From Drechslera avenae (taxonomy: Eukaryota > Ascomycota > Dothideomycetes > Pleosporales > Pleosporaceae): a stretch of 64,000 nt of DNA. A model generated the notes under the pieces. It made no database searches. It was given only the letters and a program-made list of their open reading frames with translations, and had not been told where the DNA came from. The stretch covers positions 62,001-126,000 of the forward strand of contig JAXRVH010000059.1 in the NCBI GenBank assembly GCA_034640345.1, read 5' to 3'. The position numbers were made by a program, and so were the translations under genes. Positions 43,058 to 54,443 of this stretch are shown piece after piece; position 1 is the stretch's first letter; each line of letters starts with the position of its first letter.

Positions 43058-45079
43058 CTAAATCAACCAGGCGATAAAGGTTCGGTAGAACCATGAGCCG
43101 CCCCTGCCCTCGGTTGCCTTCTTCTCGGCTTCGTGGGCTAGGAAAACCTCCTCCTCACGATCAATCTCGGCCTTGCCACTGTAAAAGTCGGCTTCGTGAG
43201 GCTGGACCATCTTCGACTTCATGGTAAACTTGTAGCCAAAGATGCAAATCAAGTAGATTGGAATGCCCTGCGACGCAATGTTAGTGAAGAGCTCTCGCGC
43301 GATGGGTAGTTGCGAGAGAAAAAAAAACTTACAAGGTATCCAGTAACAAAGTTCTTGTAATCAAAGTTGCCGTAGCTGCCCTTTGTGAAGACTGAAAAGT
43401 TCTTTGTCAAGGCAATCAAGATGCAGAAGAACAGAGCAATGTAAGAGCCCGTCAGACCGAATGGGGCAGTGTAGGCCAGCTGGTCATTGGTGATGCCCTG
43501 AGCTCTGCGCGCGCGAACGAACCAAATGTGCGAAACCAACAGCGAGATCCAAGACAGGAGTCCGAAGATGGTGGTCAGATTGACAAAGTAGCCAAACACC
43601 GTCTTTGCGTCATCTGCAGCATTCATAAAAGCAGTGCAGCAGAAGAGTGCGGAGATGGCCAAAGCGGGAACAGGTACACCACGCTTGTCGGTCCACTTGA
43701 AGATCTTGGGGGCATGGCCCTCGACGGCCAGTCCGTAGATGGTACGGGAGGCAATGTACAGGTCCGAGTTGGAAGCGCTGAAGGTGAAGAGTAGAATGGC
43801 GGCATTGACAATGGTGGGAAGGTACGGAATCTCGGCGAGCTTGATGGCAACGACAAAGGGCGAGGCAGAAGCACCGGTGGTGGCCTTGTTAGCGAATGCC
43901 AGGTCCGGGGAGTTGTAGGGAACAAGCATTCCCAGGAAGAAGACGGAAAGGCAGTAGAAGAATAGGATCCGGTAGAAGGTGAGTTTGATGGCGCGCGGGA
44001 TCGTCTTGCGTGGGTTTTGGGCCTCGCCAACAGTAACTCCGATGAGCTCAGTTCCGAGGTAGGCAAAGACGGCGTTGACTAGAGAGCTCCAGAAACCGTA
44101 GAATTTGCCTGCACTGCCTGATGCGATGTAAGGCTTGAACCCTCCAGGGTCTTTGTAGTACTTGAAGCCAGTCGCCTCTCCTTTGGGACCAGCGCCGACA
44201 GCCAACAGAAATGACAGGAAAATGACACCAACCTATTACTTGATTAGTTTGATTTTCGCGTGTCGAAATGGGCCTGTCAAGTAGGGGGTGAGATTTTGGA
44301 GAGTATTTCCCGCAAAAGCTTGGCAAAATGGACCAGCACTCACAATTGTGATAACTTTGATAGAACTGAGCCAGAACTCGAGCTCTCCAAAGAACTTGAT
44401 GCCGAAGTAGTTGATGGCAATGATTGTCACTAGAAAGATGGCAATCCACACACCAGGGTTAACTTCCTCTCTAGATTTCCATTCTGAGAGAATCAAAGCG
44501 GTGGCAGTAAGCTGGTTCGGCGTCGTAATGATATATTTAAACCAGTACGTCCAGCCTAGTCGTTATATTAGTGTCTACATTGTGTTTTTGGGCATGGTGG
44601 TGGTACTGACCGAGGGCGAAGCCGAGGGCAGGATCGCAAAACCGAGTAGCGTAACCAGCAAAACCAGAGGCGTGCGGAATCCAGGCAGCCATCTCTCCGA
44701 GAGCAGTCATTACAACGTAGACAATAAGACCGACCGAAGTGTAAGCGATAAGAATTGAGCCGGGACTGTGCAAGTCACGTGTCAGTTCCATTCACCAGCA
44801 AAGCTCGGATGCAACCTACCCAGACTGGGCCAGCGCCTTGCCGGTACCGATGATGAGACCCGTTCCAATGGCGCCTCCGATGGCAATCATGGTAATGTGT
44901 CGCGATTTCAGGCCACGGTGCAGATGGGCGTTGTCGGCGTGAACGACAGCGCCGTCGCTGTCAGTGGTGGGCATCTCGCCACTGGCATGCTGGTACTCTG
45001 ATTTGGCGCCATATTCAGGATCCGAGGCGTGAGGGCTCGCGCCGTCGGACGAGTGCGATGCTCTGTTCCAAATCGCCAT
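43058..45079 (-). CDS. Amino-acid permease of the yeast AAT type (proline/general permease-like)
   Basis: Five exons (45079-44820, 44765-44611, 44555-44344, 44232-43333, 43267-43058) with introns of 54, 55, 111 and 65 bp encode 578 residues, normal for this family. After an acidic cytoplasmic N-terminus comes the family start HLHRGLKSRHITMIAIGGAI and GTGLIIGTGKALAQSGPGS (completed by splice 1). Further marks are YWFKYIITTPNQLTATALI (joined by splice 2), the block FAYLGTELIGVTVGEAQNPR before helix 6, and FGLLSWISLLVSHI. About twelve hydrophobic helices can be counted. The C-terminus ends with a charged tail. It imports amino acids with protons across the plasma membrane; specificity is not readable, though fungal proline permeases are close in pattern. 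Confidence 0.93.
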
Positions 45080-47334
45080 GTTGAGTGCGAAGTGGATGTG
45101 GTGGTGGGGGGGGGAGGGGAACACTACAAGCAAAACAGCCTGGAGGGGGGAGGCTGCCGACAAGTCGAGAGTGCAGACTACAGGAAAAGAACGAGTCCCT
45201 TTCAAGTACTTGTGGGCGATGCAGCGAGACAGCGAGCAAGCCTTGAAGGGATGCGGAAGCAGGGCTGGCTGGACGTTTATACGCACAGCCAGCTGGATCG
45301 TCGAGATAACAGCCTGTCAACGCAACGGGCCTTGTCGGCTGGCGGATGGGGTAACCCAAGACGGCCAAGCCAAAGCTGTCCACGGTGAAGGCGTGCTACG
45401 GGACGCGTCTGGCTAGGGTGACCTTCGCAGCGGACAGAAAGGCACTCTAGAGCCCACTACCGCAGCGCCATCCGCCCGGTCGAGGGCGCAACTAAGCTGT
45501 GCGTGAGCCCTCCGCCTCTCTCTCCTTCTCCATCCAGTTTGGCCTGATGGAACGGGGGCTGGGCTGCCTGGCTTGGCGGTGGCCTTGGTACGGCGAGCCA
45601 AGTTGATTGCCCATCCTTAATTCGCTGCCTGCCCGATAACCACGTATCCGCACTTTGTGGAGACCGACAAAAAGCGGTGCCCTGTCGGCTGTTCGCCAAC
45701 GCCGTAATAACGGTGGCCATTTTCTTATCTCGAGAGCCTGGTGGTTTGCTCGTCTGAGCCCCGGCACCAGCTCCAGTACCGGCGCTTACATGCTTGTACA
45801 AGGCCGATTCCGCGCGTGTGTGTGTGCGCCTACGAGGCTCTCCGCCCATGTTTGCTTGCCAGTGTCTGTCCAGCTCGAGTTGTTATTCAGCCGCGGCGTT
45901 CTTGCCCCGCGTTACAACGGGGCCCGTGCATAGCCGAAACATTCCCTATCGAGGGCAGGAACGCAGGTTGCGGTTGCCATGCGACTGGCTAGCGAGAAGC
46001 CCGGGGCACCGCGCAAAGGCCGTTGGCTGACCACCACCACCACCACCATCGCGACATCATTGATACCATTGGCAAATGCTGACATTGCATCGCGTGCTTT
46101 GCCGCTCCCCGCACAGCTGCGAACAGGGCAAAAAGAAAAATCCCGACTTGAAGCCTCTCCACCATTCCTCCGCTACAGCCCGGACCCGGCGTTGTTCCAC
46201 GCCGGATTGCTTGTCTGGTGGGTTGGCGCCATGTGTTGACATGAATCGATTTCTTCCAGTGACATACTAGAAGATGGCCAGTGTGCAGACACGAACAGGT
46301 CCAAGAGGGTTGGCACTCGCCAAGAACTGGGCTTCTAGAAGGTATCGCTTCTCGGCTCACCTGACGGTTGCGCATCGGCTATCCCTGCCATTGCTTCACG
46401 CTTTTTTCTTCCTTATCTGCTTGGCCGACAACATCAAGGACTCAGTGGGCCGTGCTGTCTGATCAACTGTGCCACTCTGATCAATACTTTTACATGAAGA
46501 AAGCCTGAGACACATGTTTCCCCATCGCCCAAGCATACGTACCTGTCCTCCCTAGCCCGAGCCGTAGTAGGCTGTAACATCTGGCCCTTTATCGTTCTAG
46601 AGCCCTCGCCGTACATCTTTGGTTGGATCATCTCGCACGAGCCAAACTCTTGCGGGTATGGGGTCAACTTTGGATATTCTATACCATCCACCTAGAATAA
46701 TGTTTAGTGAGAGACTACAGGATTAATGAATACTGCCATCACTTACTCCGACTGCAGTATAGGTTTATGCCGCAAAAGTTTAGGCAGCAAGATACGAGGC
46801 TGGAAATGAAAAGATCGAGGTAAACTGCAACTAGAAGGTTAACGCTTTGTATAAGAATAAGAAGCTTTCAACACTGCAAAGGATAATAGCGAAAAGAAAT
46901 ACCTTGAAAGACAACCAAGGTTGACGGCGAAGATGAGAAATAGGGCATAGGAAGGAGTTGTAGAGAGTACTCGAGGAGTTGCGCATCTTGTCCTATTACT
47001 ACATGTAGGAAAAAGTATACTTTTTTTTCCAATCTTCATGCAATCACATTACTTGTAGTGATTCGTAAGCTTTCGGTTCGAGTTTTTTTTTTATATTTTC
47101 ATTTCTTCCATAAGCCATGGCTCGGCTGACGGGAATCCTTCTGTTAGCGTCAGAACGTGGTCTCGGTCATGCCTACTGGACAAAATACCGTCATCTCCAT
47201 CGAGTCCGTGACTCCGTCTTCTCTCCAGATACACACCTTGAGAGCACCACCGAGAGCACCACAAGCGACCATGACAGCGAATACTGAACGAGACGTGTTC
47301 GGCCGACTTCCCGAGGAGCTCAGGATGAAGATTA
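45080..47334. other. Permease promoter region and gene-poor stretch
   Basis: The first 1.2 kb upstream of the permease is G+C-rich, with overlapping frames on both strands that I judge non-coding. A run of g occurs near 45106-45117 and a CAC/CCA repeat at 46030-46048. A weak minus-strand gene candidate is listed separately. Confidence 0.5.
46434..46691 (-). pseudogene. Possible exon or remnant of an unidentified gene
   Basis: The translation contains EYPKLTPYPQEFGSCEMIQP followed by KMYGEGSRTIKG, which looks like genuine protein. An acceptor (TTCTAG) stands just before it and a donor (GTACGT) follows the RARED codons. The frame begins with GTG and has no ATG. An upstream exon ending at a GTAAGT near 46756 is possible but carries a stop in the phase-0 frame. 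It could be the core exon of a multi-exon gene that I cannot assemble, or a decayed copy. Confidence 0.25.
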
Positions 47335-48096
47335 TCAAACTCTCGCCAGCGCCGCGAATGTCCATGCCTGGTCCCATACCTGCCTCGAACATTTGATAGG
47401 AAAATCCATGGAGCCAAGGCCCTCCACGCTCATCAAAAATGGGGCTGGCCGTACACGCCGGGAGGAGATCGAAAACGCCGAGAGTCGAAAGGACCATCTT
47501 CCACAGGATACCGGCCCGCCTTCGTGGGTGCAGACATGAAGCCAGATGTGGGAGTGGGAGACATGGTGACGCAATGCGAGGCTGATGAATTGGTAGGTCA
47601 AGGTAGTGTATGAATGCGCAGCACAAAAGTCGGCGATGACGTGCATAGTGCTTTCATGCTCATTTGAGCCACTGAGATGGCGGCCGGCTTTGGTGGTGCG
47701 ATGAATGAATTGATCTACTGGGCTTTCCTCGCTGTCGAGAAGCGTGACATTCTTGGGCCATGTCTCTTGCGTTGCGTTGATTTGCCGCAGAAAGCAGAGG
47801 AACTGGGCGCCGGGTGGGTCTTTGCTCACATATTCTTGGACGCAGAAGATGGTGCTGTACTTGAGCTCGAGTCTTGCCGTCTCTTCGTATAGGCTTTTGT
47901 TTGTGAGCATCAATTGGTTGTAGGCCTCCAAGGTTTTGCCCTGGTTGTCTGGGTGATATCCGCCATACGTCAGTCCGTCCGGCTCGGTGAGTGCATACTC
48001 GAAGATGTTGCTTTGCAGCTCGCCCGGCAGTCGAAGGAGTGCAGATGGCTGGTAAGACGGTAGGGGTGACATGTCGTAAGTTTGTGTGGGTGTCAT
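47335..48096 (-). CDS. F-box/2EXR-like protein of the fungal hypothetical type
   Basis: A single frame of 253 residues. The start region SALLRLPGELQSNIFEYALTE followed by the block YNQLMLTNKSLYEETARLEL is the typical pattern of fungal F-box-like and 2EXR proteins: a helix with LP-E-L-IF, then a second helix with a LT-cluster. These are numerous, mostly uncharacterised, and presumed substrate adaptors. The C-terminal third is doubtful: from about 47520 a second frame (down to 47150) also reads protein-like and overlaps it, so an unrecognised intron or frameshift may change the end. The start at 48096 has an ATG 24 bases before a second ATG (48072); either could be used. Confidence 0.6.
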   Translation of the reverse strand: MTPTQTYDMSPLPSYQPSALLRLPGELQSNIFEYALTEPDGLTYGGYHPDNQGKTLEAYNQLMLTNKSLYEETARLELKYSTIFCVQEYVSKDPPGAQFLCFLRQINATQETWPKNVTLLDSEESPVDQFIHRTTKAGRHLSGSNEHESTMHVIADFCAAHSYTTLTYQFISLALRHHVSHSHIWLHVCTHEGGPVSCGRWSFRLSAFSISSRRVRPAPFLMSVEGLGSMDFPIKCSRQVWDQAWTFAALARV

Positions 48097-49070
48097 GATG
48101 TTGTGTAGGTCGAGTGGATCTTTGTGGTTTTTTTAGGAAAGAATCAAGGCTGTGTATATACAGGTGTGGTTGGTAATGGAGACAAACGGTTCTGGGTAGC
48201 AGTCAACATGACTTAGCCAACAATTGGCTCTCACGTTGGTCAATAGCTGACAACTCGTCGGGAGATGAGAAACTCTATAGCCCAGTCATACAGAATTCTT
48301 ATCTCTATTCTAGCAAAAACATCTCTTCGATCATGAGGACGGCTCTTTGTTCACTATCACTGCACCGCTACATCATCTTTCAAGTAATTCATTGTTCCCA
48401 ACACCGTCTTGACCAAGTTCCTCGCCTCCTCCTCCTCCTCTGCCACCACCTCACTCTCATAACTTTCACTAAAAACTGCATCCCTGAACCCATTCCACCA
48501 AACGCGCAAAAGCTAGAGAAGCAACCTCTCCAGACCACTTCCACCCCGCCACCTCGCAACAAATTTAGCTCGTGTCGTCCATGCAACGAAATCAATAAAC
48601 CAGAAACGCACTAGAAAGAGTAGCGTATTCAAACCCTCTTCAATACAAAGACCTAAAACTAGTCAGCTAGCGCAAAACAACAGACATGAGAAGCCGTAGT
48701 AGATGGAACTGGCCATCCCATCGGGCAAACAAAACGATCAAGTTTAGTAACAGTAAACATAATATGTAGTTACATATTTATATATATCGTTGTGTAGTAA
48801 GATATCACATAACAAGAGGCGTTTAGAGTACATAATTAGCAATGGTATTAATAGTTAGTATTCTACTTTTATCCAACACCTACTTTGCTAGCTAGTAACA
48901 GAGTTATTGTATACATTTTTTCATGTTTATAGCTAATTACGGGACCACACGCCTATTTTTCTTTCTACTTGATTAAGACCATCTCTTCTACTACTATATG
49001 TATAACTTGGTGCTCGACACTTTAAAGGTTTGGTATATTAGACACCCATTCTAAAAGATTATATTTCTTC

Positions 49071-49072
<2 letters not shown>

Positions 49073-49102
<30 letters not shown>

Positions 49103-49241
49103 CTTCTTCTTCTTCTTCTTCTTCTTCTTCTTCTTCTTCTTCTTCTTCTTCTTCTTCTTCTTCTTCTTCTTCTTCTTCTTCTTCTTCTTCTTCTTCTTCT
49201 TCTTCTTCTTCTTCTTCTTCTTCTTCTTCTTCTTCTTCTTC
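49073..49241 (+). repeat. Perfect (CTT)n microsatellite
   Basis: About 169 bp, some 56 uninterrupted units of CTT (GAA on the other strand), followed by an imperfect cgacttcgacgat end. No open gene spans it. Confidence 0.97.
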
Positions 49242-52200
49242 GACTTCGACGATGAAGCGTCTATAAACTAGCTATTACATACCATGTCAGTAACGGAGAA
49301 GCGAGAAACGAGGGAATTATTAGCTATGAAAGATTTTGCCCCCACAACATGTTTTGATCCACATTTAAAACCCATGTACTTTGATCTACACGTCCTTTCA
49401 GCCGAGGCAATTCGTGAGATTGGTCATGTCAACTCTAAAAAAAAAAAAGAACAACAGTTGTCAGCAGCTGGCCGAGAACAACTCATCCTGGGCTATACAG
49501 ACTTGGAATGTGCTACTATACTTAGTAACAATTCGTGTGTCGTATAGAGTCAATACATTATTGCATATCCGGTGATGTCCGTTGCATCTAGTATCATTAC
49601 TATCCGTCGAATCTGACAATAGTATAGAGACTTTGTCTGCCATGTCCCCGCGAACGAGCAGGAAACATGTAAATAACAAGCAACCTTTAGCCAAGCTGTA
49701 AAATGAAAACCTAGTTTGAACAGCAAAATGGTGATGGAGATTTTGCCTGTGCAGATCACGTGATGGGGGTAGACTAGATTACCCTATCTTGCTATGGTCT
49801 CAGAAGCCCGCTTGTGAAAATTGGGGTTCCTTGACGTGAATGTAGAATGTGAGTGTGCATATAAAATTAGATTACGTTGCTGTAGATGGAATAACAATGA
49901 TGATAACAACTATAAGAATAACAATAAGAATGAGAATAACAATCATAATAATGATTATATTAACAACAACAACAACATCAAAAGCAGGGTCAGGTGGAAA
50001 AATGCTAGGCGATTTGATGCGAAAACACCTTGACCCTAACCAGAATGACTTATACTGGGCTCTGAGACAACTTTTCCAAATTCGGATTCTGTGGCGCCTG
50101 TTTCATTGAAACTCCTTGCATGCAAGGGCGTGAATGACCTTTTTCGTCCAGCGCACCGTGTACGTGGTACCGGCTATCCCTGGGCAAAACCATGATGAGT
50201 CAGACTGTACTCGCTAGTGCCATGTTCCCCATGGGATAGATTGGAAACTTCTTTGGAGCAAACGACACAAGAGAGACAAGAGGCAAGGCCTGTGTAAACT
50301 TGAATACACCTTTACGTCATATCCGATAAACAAACCGACTAGCTCCCGAGCCCGAGCCCGACCTACCTTCTCGAATACCTGGGGCCCAGCCACTAGAAGG
50401 TCAGGCTAGGAGCCGCAGTGAGCAGGTGAGATGCGGACGCAGAGCAAAGAGCATCGTGACCAATGTGAGACAAGACAGCAGCACGGCCCCGCCCACAACG
50501 CTACACGATTAATGGACAAGCGTAAGAATATGACTCCCAAGGTCGCCAGCGGGAAGAGACTACAGCACCGGGGGGGAGCCTGTCGTCCGCGCGCCGGAAA
50601 GCCTATGCACACGCACGCGTGTGGCTCGCGTGAAGGACGCCACTTGGGCCTCTGCATGCTTGTAGACGCATCAAGTTTATCAAGTTTACTTCAGCTTCGC
50701 TCGACACCAGAAACTACTGTAGAGTACCGGAAAAGAGACATTACAACAAGTTGGCCGCCATGTGTCGGGCTGCAAAGTGGACAAGACCAAAAGATGAAGC
50801 TGAGCTAAAGTTTGGGCTGTTGTTCAGATGCCGAACCGGAGCGGTCATTCGCAAAGTTTCTGGGTAATGGCACAGTCATCGATGTCACTCTGATCTTCGC
50901 ATCGTCGCGTGGTTCCTGTAGTTGACATCGCAGGACTTTTTTTTTCGCCCACAATAGCCGCCGGGTGGGTCGTTTGGGCATACCGAGCCGATAGTCGATA
51001 GCTAGAGTGCCAGATGTGGGCCCGTAGGGCAGCGATGAGCCGCAAAACCATGCGTACGGAACCCAATCGGGGTGCTTTTGGGCAGCGAAGGATCCTGGCG
51101 ACGTGACTTGCTGGTTTGTGAGTCACACGGGCTAGAGGGTAGGGTGTTGCAACATGTTTAGAGAGGAATTGCGTGGAGCCGCCGAAGCTGGATAGTGTGC
51201 GTTGTGTATGTTTGCGCTAGAGGGTCGAGCGTATTTTCGTTCTCGGGTGGGAGCGAGATGGATTTTGCTGTGGGTGTCGCTTAACGCACCGTCCCACGCG
51301 TTCCTCCACCCAAGCAGCGCTAGGCCAACGGGCAAAGACCAGGTCAGCATCAGAAGCATGCGAAAGTGAAAATTGGAAAGAATATGGATTATGTGCAATG
51401 ACTTTGACAATGGGAAAGCGGGATAGGCCAAGAGGGAAAAGGAAAATTGGGTGACGGACTTCCGGCCGGAGTAAGCCGGCGGAACAAGGGAGTGGCAGAC
51501 AACGGCGGCACAAGGTAGCGGCAGCCTCGTGGACGGACGGCTGATGACTCTGAAACAGGCGGACTTGCGACGTTAGCGGGTGTTGCATCTACGGTACTAT
51601 GGTCGCAAAAGGCCGTGGTTTGATGTGTCGTCGCTGCCCGTTGGGCGTCTTGAGAGGCATTGATTTGGGTGAAATACATGACGTCGCTGCAACGGCTGCA
51701 GTTTGTTGCAGTCGCACAATGGCTACTATCGCATGTGTCATCTGCTACGGGCTTCAGCCAAACACATTGACATGTGCATGGCGTCTCCATGTGCCGAGAG
51801 GGCTCTCAGCCTGGTGGTTTTGCCGGTCGCACCAGGAGTCTAATCGGACGTCGTTGAACGAGGGTCATGGGGGGAAGAAATCCCAGAAAGATGGGGGCTC
51901 AATTCAGATTTCGTTGGCTGTTGCAGCAGCGGGACATGTCACGTACAAAAGAGTGCGGGCCAACATGTGCAACAGAGGCTTCACGACGTGGTGGTTGACA
52001 CTAGCTGATGTCGCGCAGGTTGCTGCAGGTGAGCCAGAGCGGGGTGGGGCCATGGGATCAATGGCCTAGCCCATGGCGCAACTGCGGGTTGAGAAAAGGT
52101 GAGGTTAAGGATTGGAGTTTGCAGGCCACGGGTAACACAGATTCAACGTCATGTCTGGTGGTGTGTGAGCATTGGATGGGGGGCTCGCCCTTTGCACGTC

Positions 52201-53639
52201 AGGGCGCTGCGCTACTCGTCTTGATGACGACGAGGGCGAGGACGAGCAGATTGGACGAAGCAGAGACGGCGATGCAGTGCTTGGTCTGTGTCGCGGCTTC
52301 TGACATCAAAGTCACGAAAACGGGCGTGGTGAGTGCGAGGCAGCAAAAGCAAAGTGCCGTGGATGCGTGGGTAGTCTACGTTGGTTCCAGTCGCAGTTGA
52401 GGTTGGCGTTGTAGTTGCAGTTGCAGTTGCAGTCGCAGTCGCAGTCATCAATCTCGATGGGCATCATGATTTGGCAGCTCGATGTGGTGCGTCTGCTCAC
52501 CGGAAGCTTGGTGGAGTGGGGTTGTGTAGGCTAGAAGTTGGTAAGCAAGGCTTGCCGGGCCGCGTGATGAAAAGTGCGTCCGAGGCAATTCGATGGGGCT
52601 GTTGCACCGATACGCTGCCGTCCTGCTGGTTGCGGAGGGCTAGCGGCGGAGCAGGGGAAGGTGTGCGTGTGTGTGTGTGCGTGTGTGCGCGTGTGTGGCC
52701 AGGCGTGATTTGCGTGGTCGTGTTTGGCAACTCGCCAGTCAGACTCGAGGGCGGGCGGAAGAAGGGGAGAGGGAGGGAGATGGCGGTGGCAAAAGGACAG
52801 ATATTGTGCGTCGCGTCCTGGGAGCCATTAATGAAGGCGAGTAGGGCCACGGCCATGTTGAGGTGCTGTGTTGTTCCTGCATGGGCGGGCGTGATTGACG
52901 TGGCCGCGCCAGAAAGGAAGCGGCCTAGGTGGTGAGAAGAAAATTCTGGTGAGCGGCTCAATGACGTGAACTGCAGGCCGTGGGAATACGAGCAGGCTAG
53001 CAGGCTGCTAGGAGAAACTGCCCTGCAACCGTTCACCGTGCGGGATGCGGATGCAGAGATGGAGGGTCGGAATGTGAGGAGAGCGTAATGCCGGTACACG
53101 ATAAACAACGCCAAGCAAGGTCGCGTTGTCGAGGCGGTGAGGGGCGACCGGCGGCGGCCCTGGACTGTAAACTTGCAAAAGGCCTCCAAACATGAACCAA
53201 ACAGCCAGCGGGCCAGCTGCTCGCAAGCAACGAGAGAGCACCGCCCCATGCCCGGTTTCAGCTGACTCGACTTGGGAGGCCCTCCATGCCCAACCACTCA
53301 AACTGTTGGATGTTGCGCATCTGAGGCAGCCAATGGCCGGCCGCCTAGCCCTGCTGGCTATTCTTGCAACGAGGAGGACGACTATGATCAGCATCAGGGT
53401 GGCCGATGGGTGCTGGGGACTGACCAGAGAGGACGGGCGGACAGGCTGACCAGCCATACAGGCTTGTTGCAGGGGTGGTGGAGGACGAGGACGAGGGCAT
53501 GCGAAACCGTCGCAGATTGCCCGGCTCGACAGCCCTGGCTACGGTAGACTAAGGTGGTGGAGGTTGCTAAAACATGGTACTCCTCCTGTATGTACGGTAC
53601 AGCGGCTCACGACGGCCAGCGCGTGGGTTGGAATGCATC

Positions 53640-53715
53640 GCCGTTGTCGCCGTTGTCGCTGTCGTCGTTGTCGTCGTCGTCGCCGTCGCCACCGTCGCCG
53701 CCGTGGCCGTGGCCG
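53640..53715 (+). repeat. Imperfect GTCGTC/GCCGTC tract
   Basis: A run of related trinucleotides (gcc, gtt, gtc, gct) without a supported reading frame. On the minus strand it would encode Asp/Gly/Asn, probably by chance. Confidence 0.7.
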
Positions 53716-54443
53716 TTGATGGGATTGTATGCTGCGTCACGGCAACTGCACAAGAATGCGGGCGCGACGCCATTGTCGAGGCCGGGCTGGGAGGGTTGAC
53801 TGGGCAGCGATGGCTGCAGTGCGCGCCCAACGATTAGACGCATTGCATGCAGCGGCCAGGGCTGTGTCAACCGCTCGCTCGCAACCAGCGTATAGTACCA
53901 TCCCGTTTTGAATTTTTACGGGCGGGCGGGGGGGAGGAAAAAAGTTTGGTGTCGACGCCCGAAATGCGCCTGCATGCCCGTCTGCCCTCTGCCAGCTGCC
54001 AGCCGGACTGTTCGCCCGTCATACCTCGCATATCCTCCCCCGTCTCCAGTCTCAAATCTGTCTGTGCTGCTGCTCCTGCTGCTGCTGCTGCTCTCCTTCT
54101 CCTACCCACCCCACCCCACACACACACACACACACATACACAGACGCACGCACGCACGCCCCTAGCCTAGCAAGCCCTCTCTTTCTCCCTCTCCCTCTCT
54201 ATCCTTCTCTGCTCGCTGCAAACCTCATCATCCCTTCTTGCATCGCCCGCCGGACATGAGACGGTAGCAGCCTCCCTCACAAACGCCCGTGCTAATAATG
54301 CGCTCGCGACGTCTCGCCTGACTGTCAAGGATCGCCCCGCAACGCTTTATTATCAACAGCCGCTAGATATTTTGCCATTTTCCTCCTGTCTCGACCAGCG
54401 CACACTTTCACCATCCCCAAAACAAACTTCGGCGCCCGTCACC

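Larger units (their letters stand above)
48097..54443. other. 6.3-kb gene-poor region rich in simple repeats
   Basis: No supported gene. The 266-codon frame at 52497-53297 (minus) and others in 50.4-54.1 kb have composition driven by local G+C and simple repeats, and overlap on both strands. It holds the CTT microsatellite, an A-rich AAC/AAT tract (about 49893-49977), GCAGTY hexamers (52397-52446), GT runs (52664-52698), a GTCGTC/GCCGTC tract (53640-53715), CTGCTG (54064-54092) and CA repeats (54115-54137). The right part is presumably the long promoter and leader of the 828-aa protein gene. Confidence 0.55.

Noticed and set aside
52497..53297. A 266-codon minus-strand frame in the 6.3-kb gap
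   Set aside because: Composition follows repeat-rich G+C sequence (His-Thr runs from GT repeats), no family resemblance, and overlapping frames on the other strand are as long in parts.
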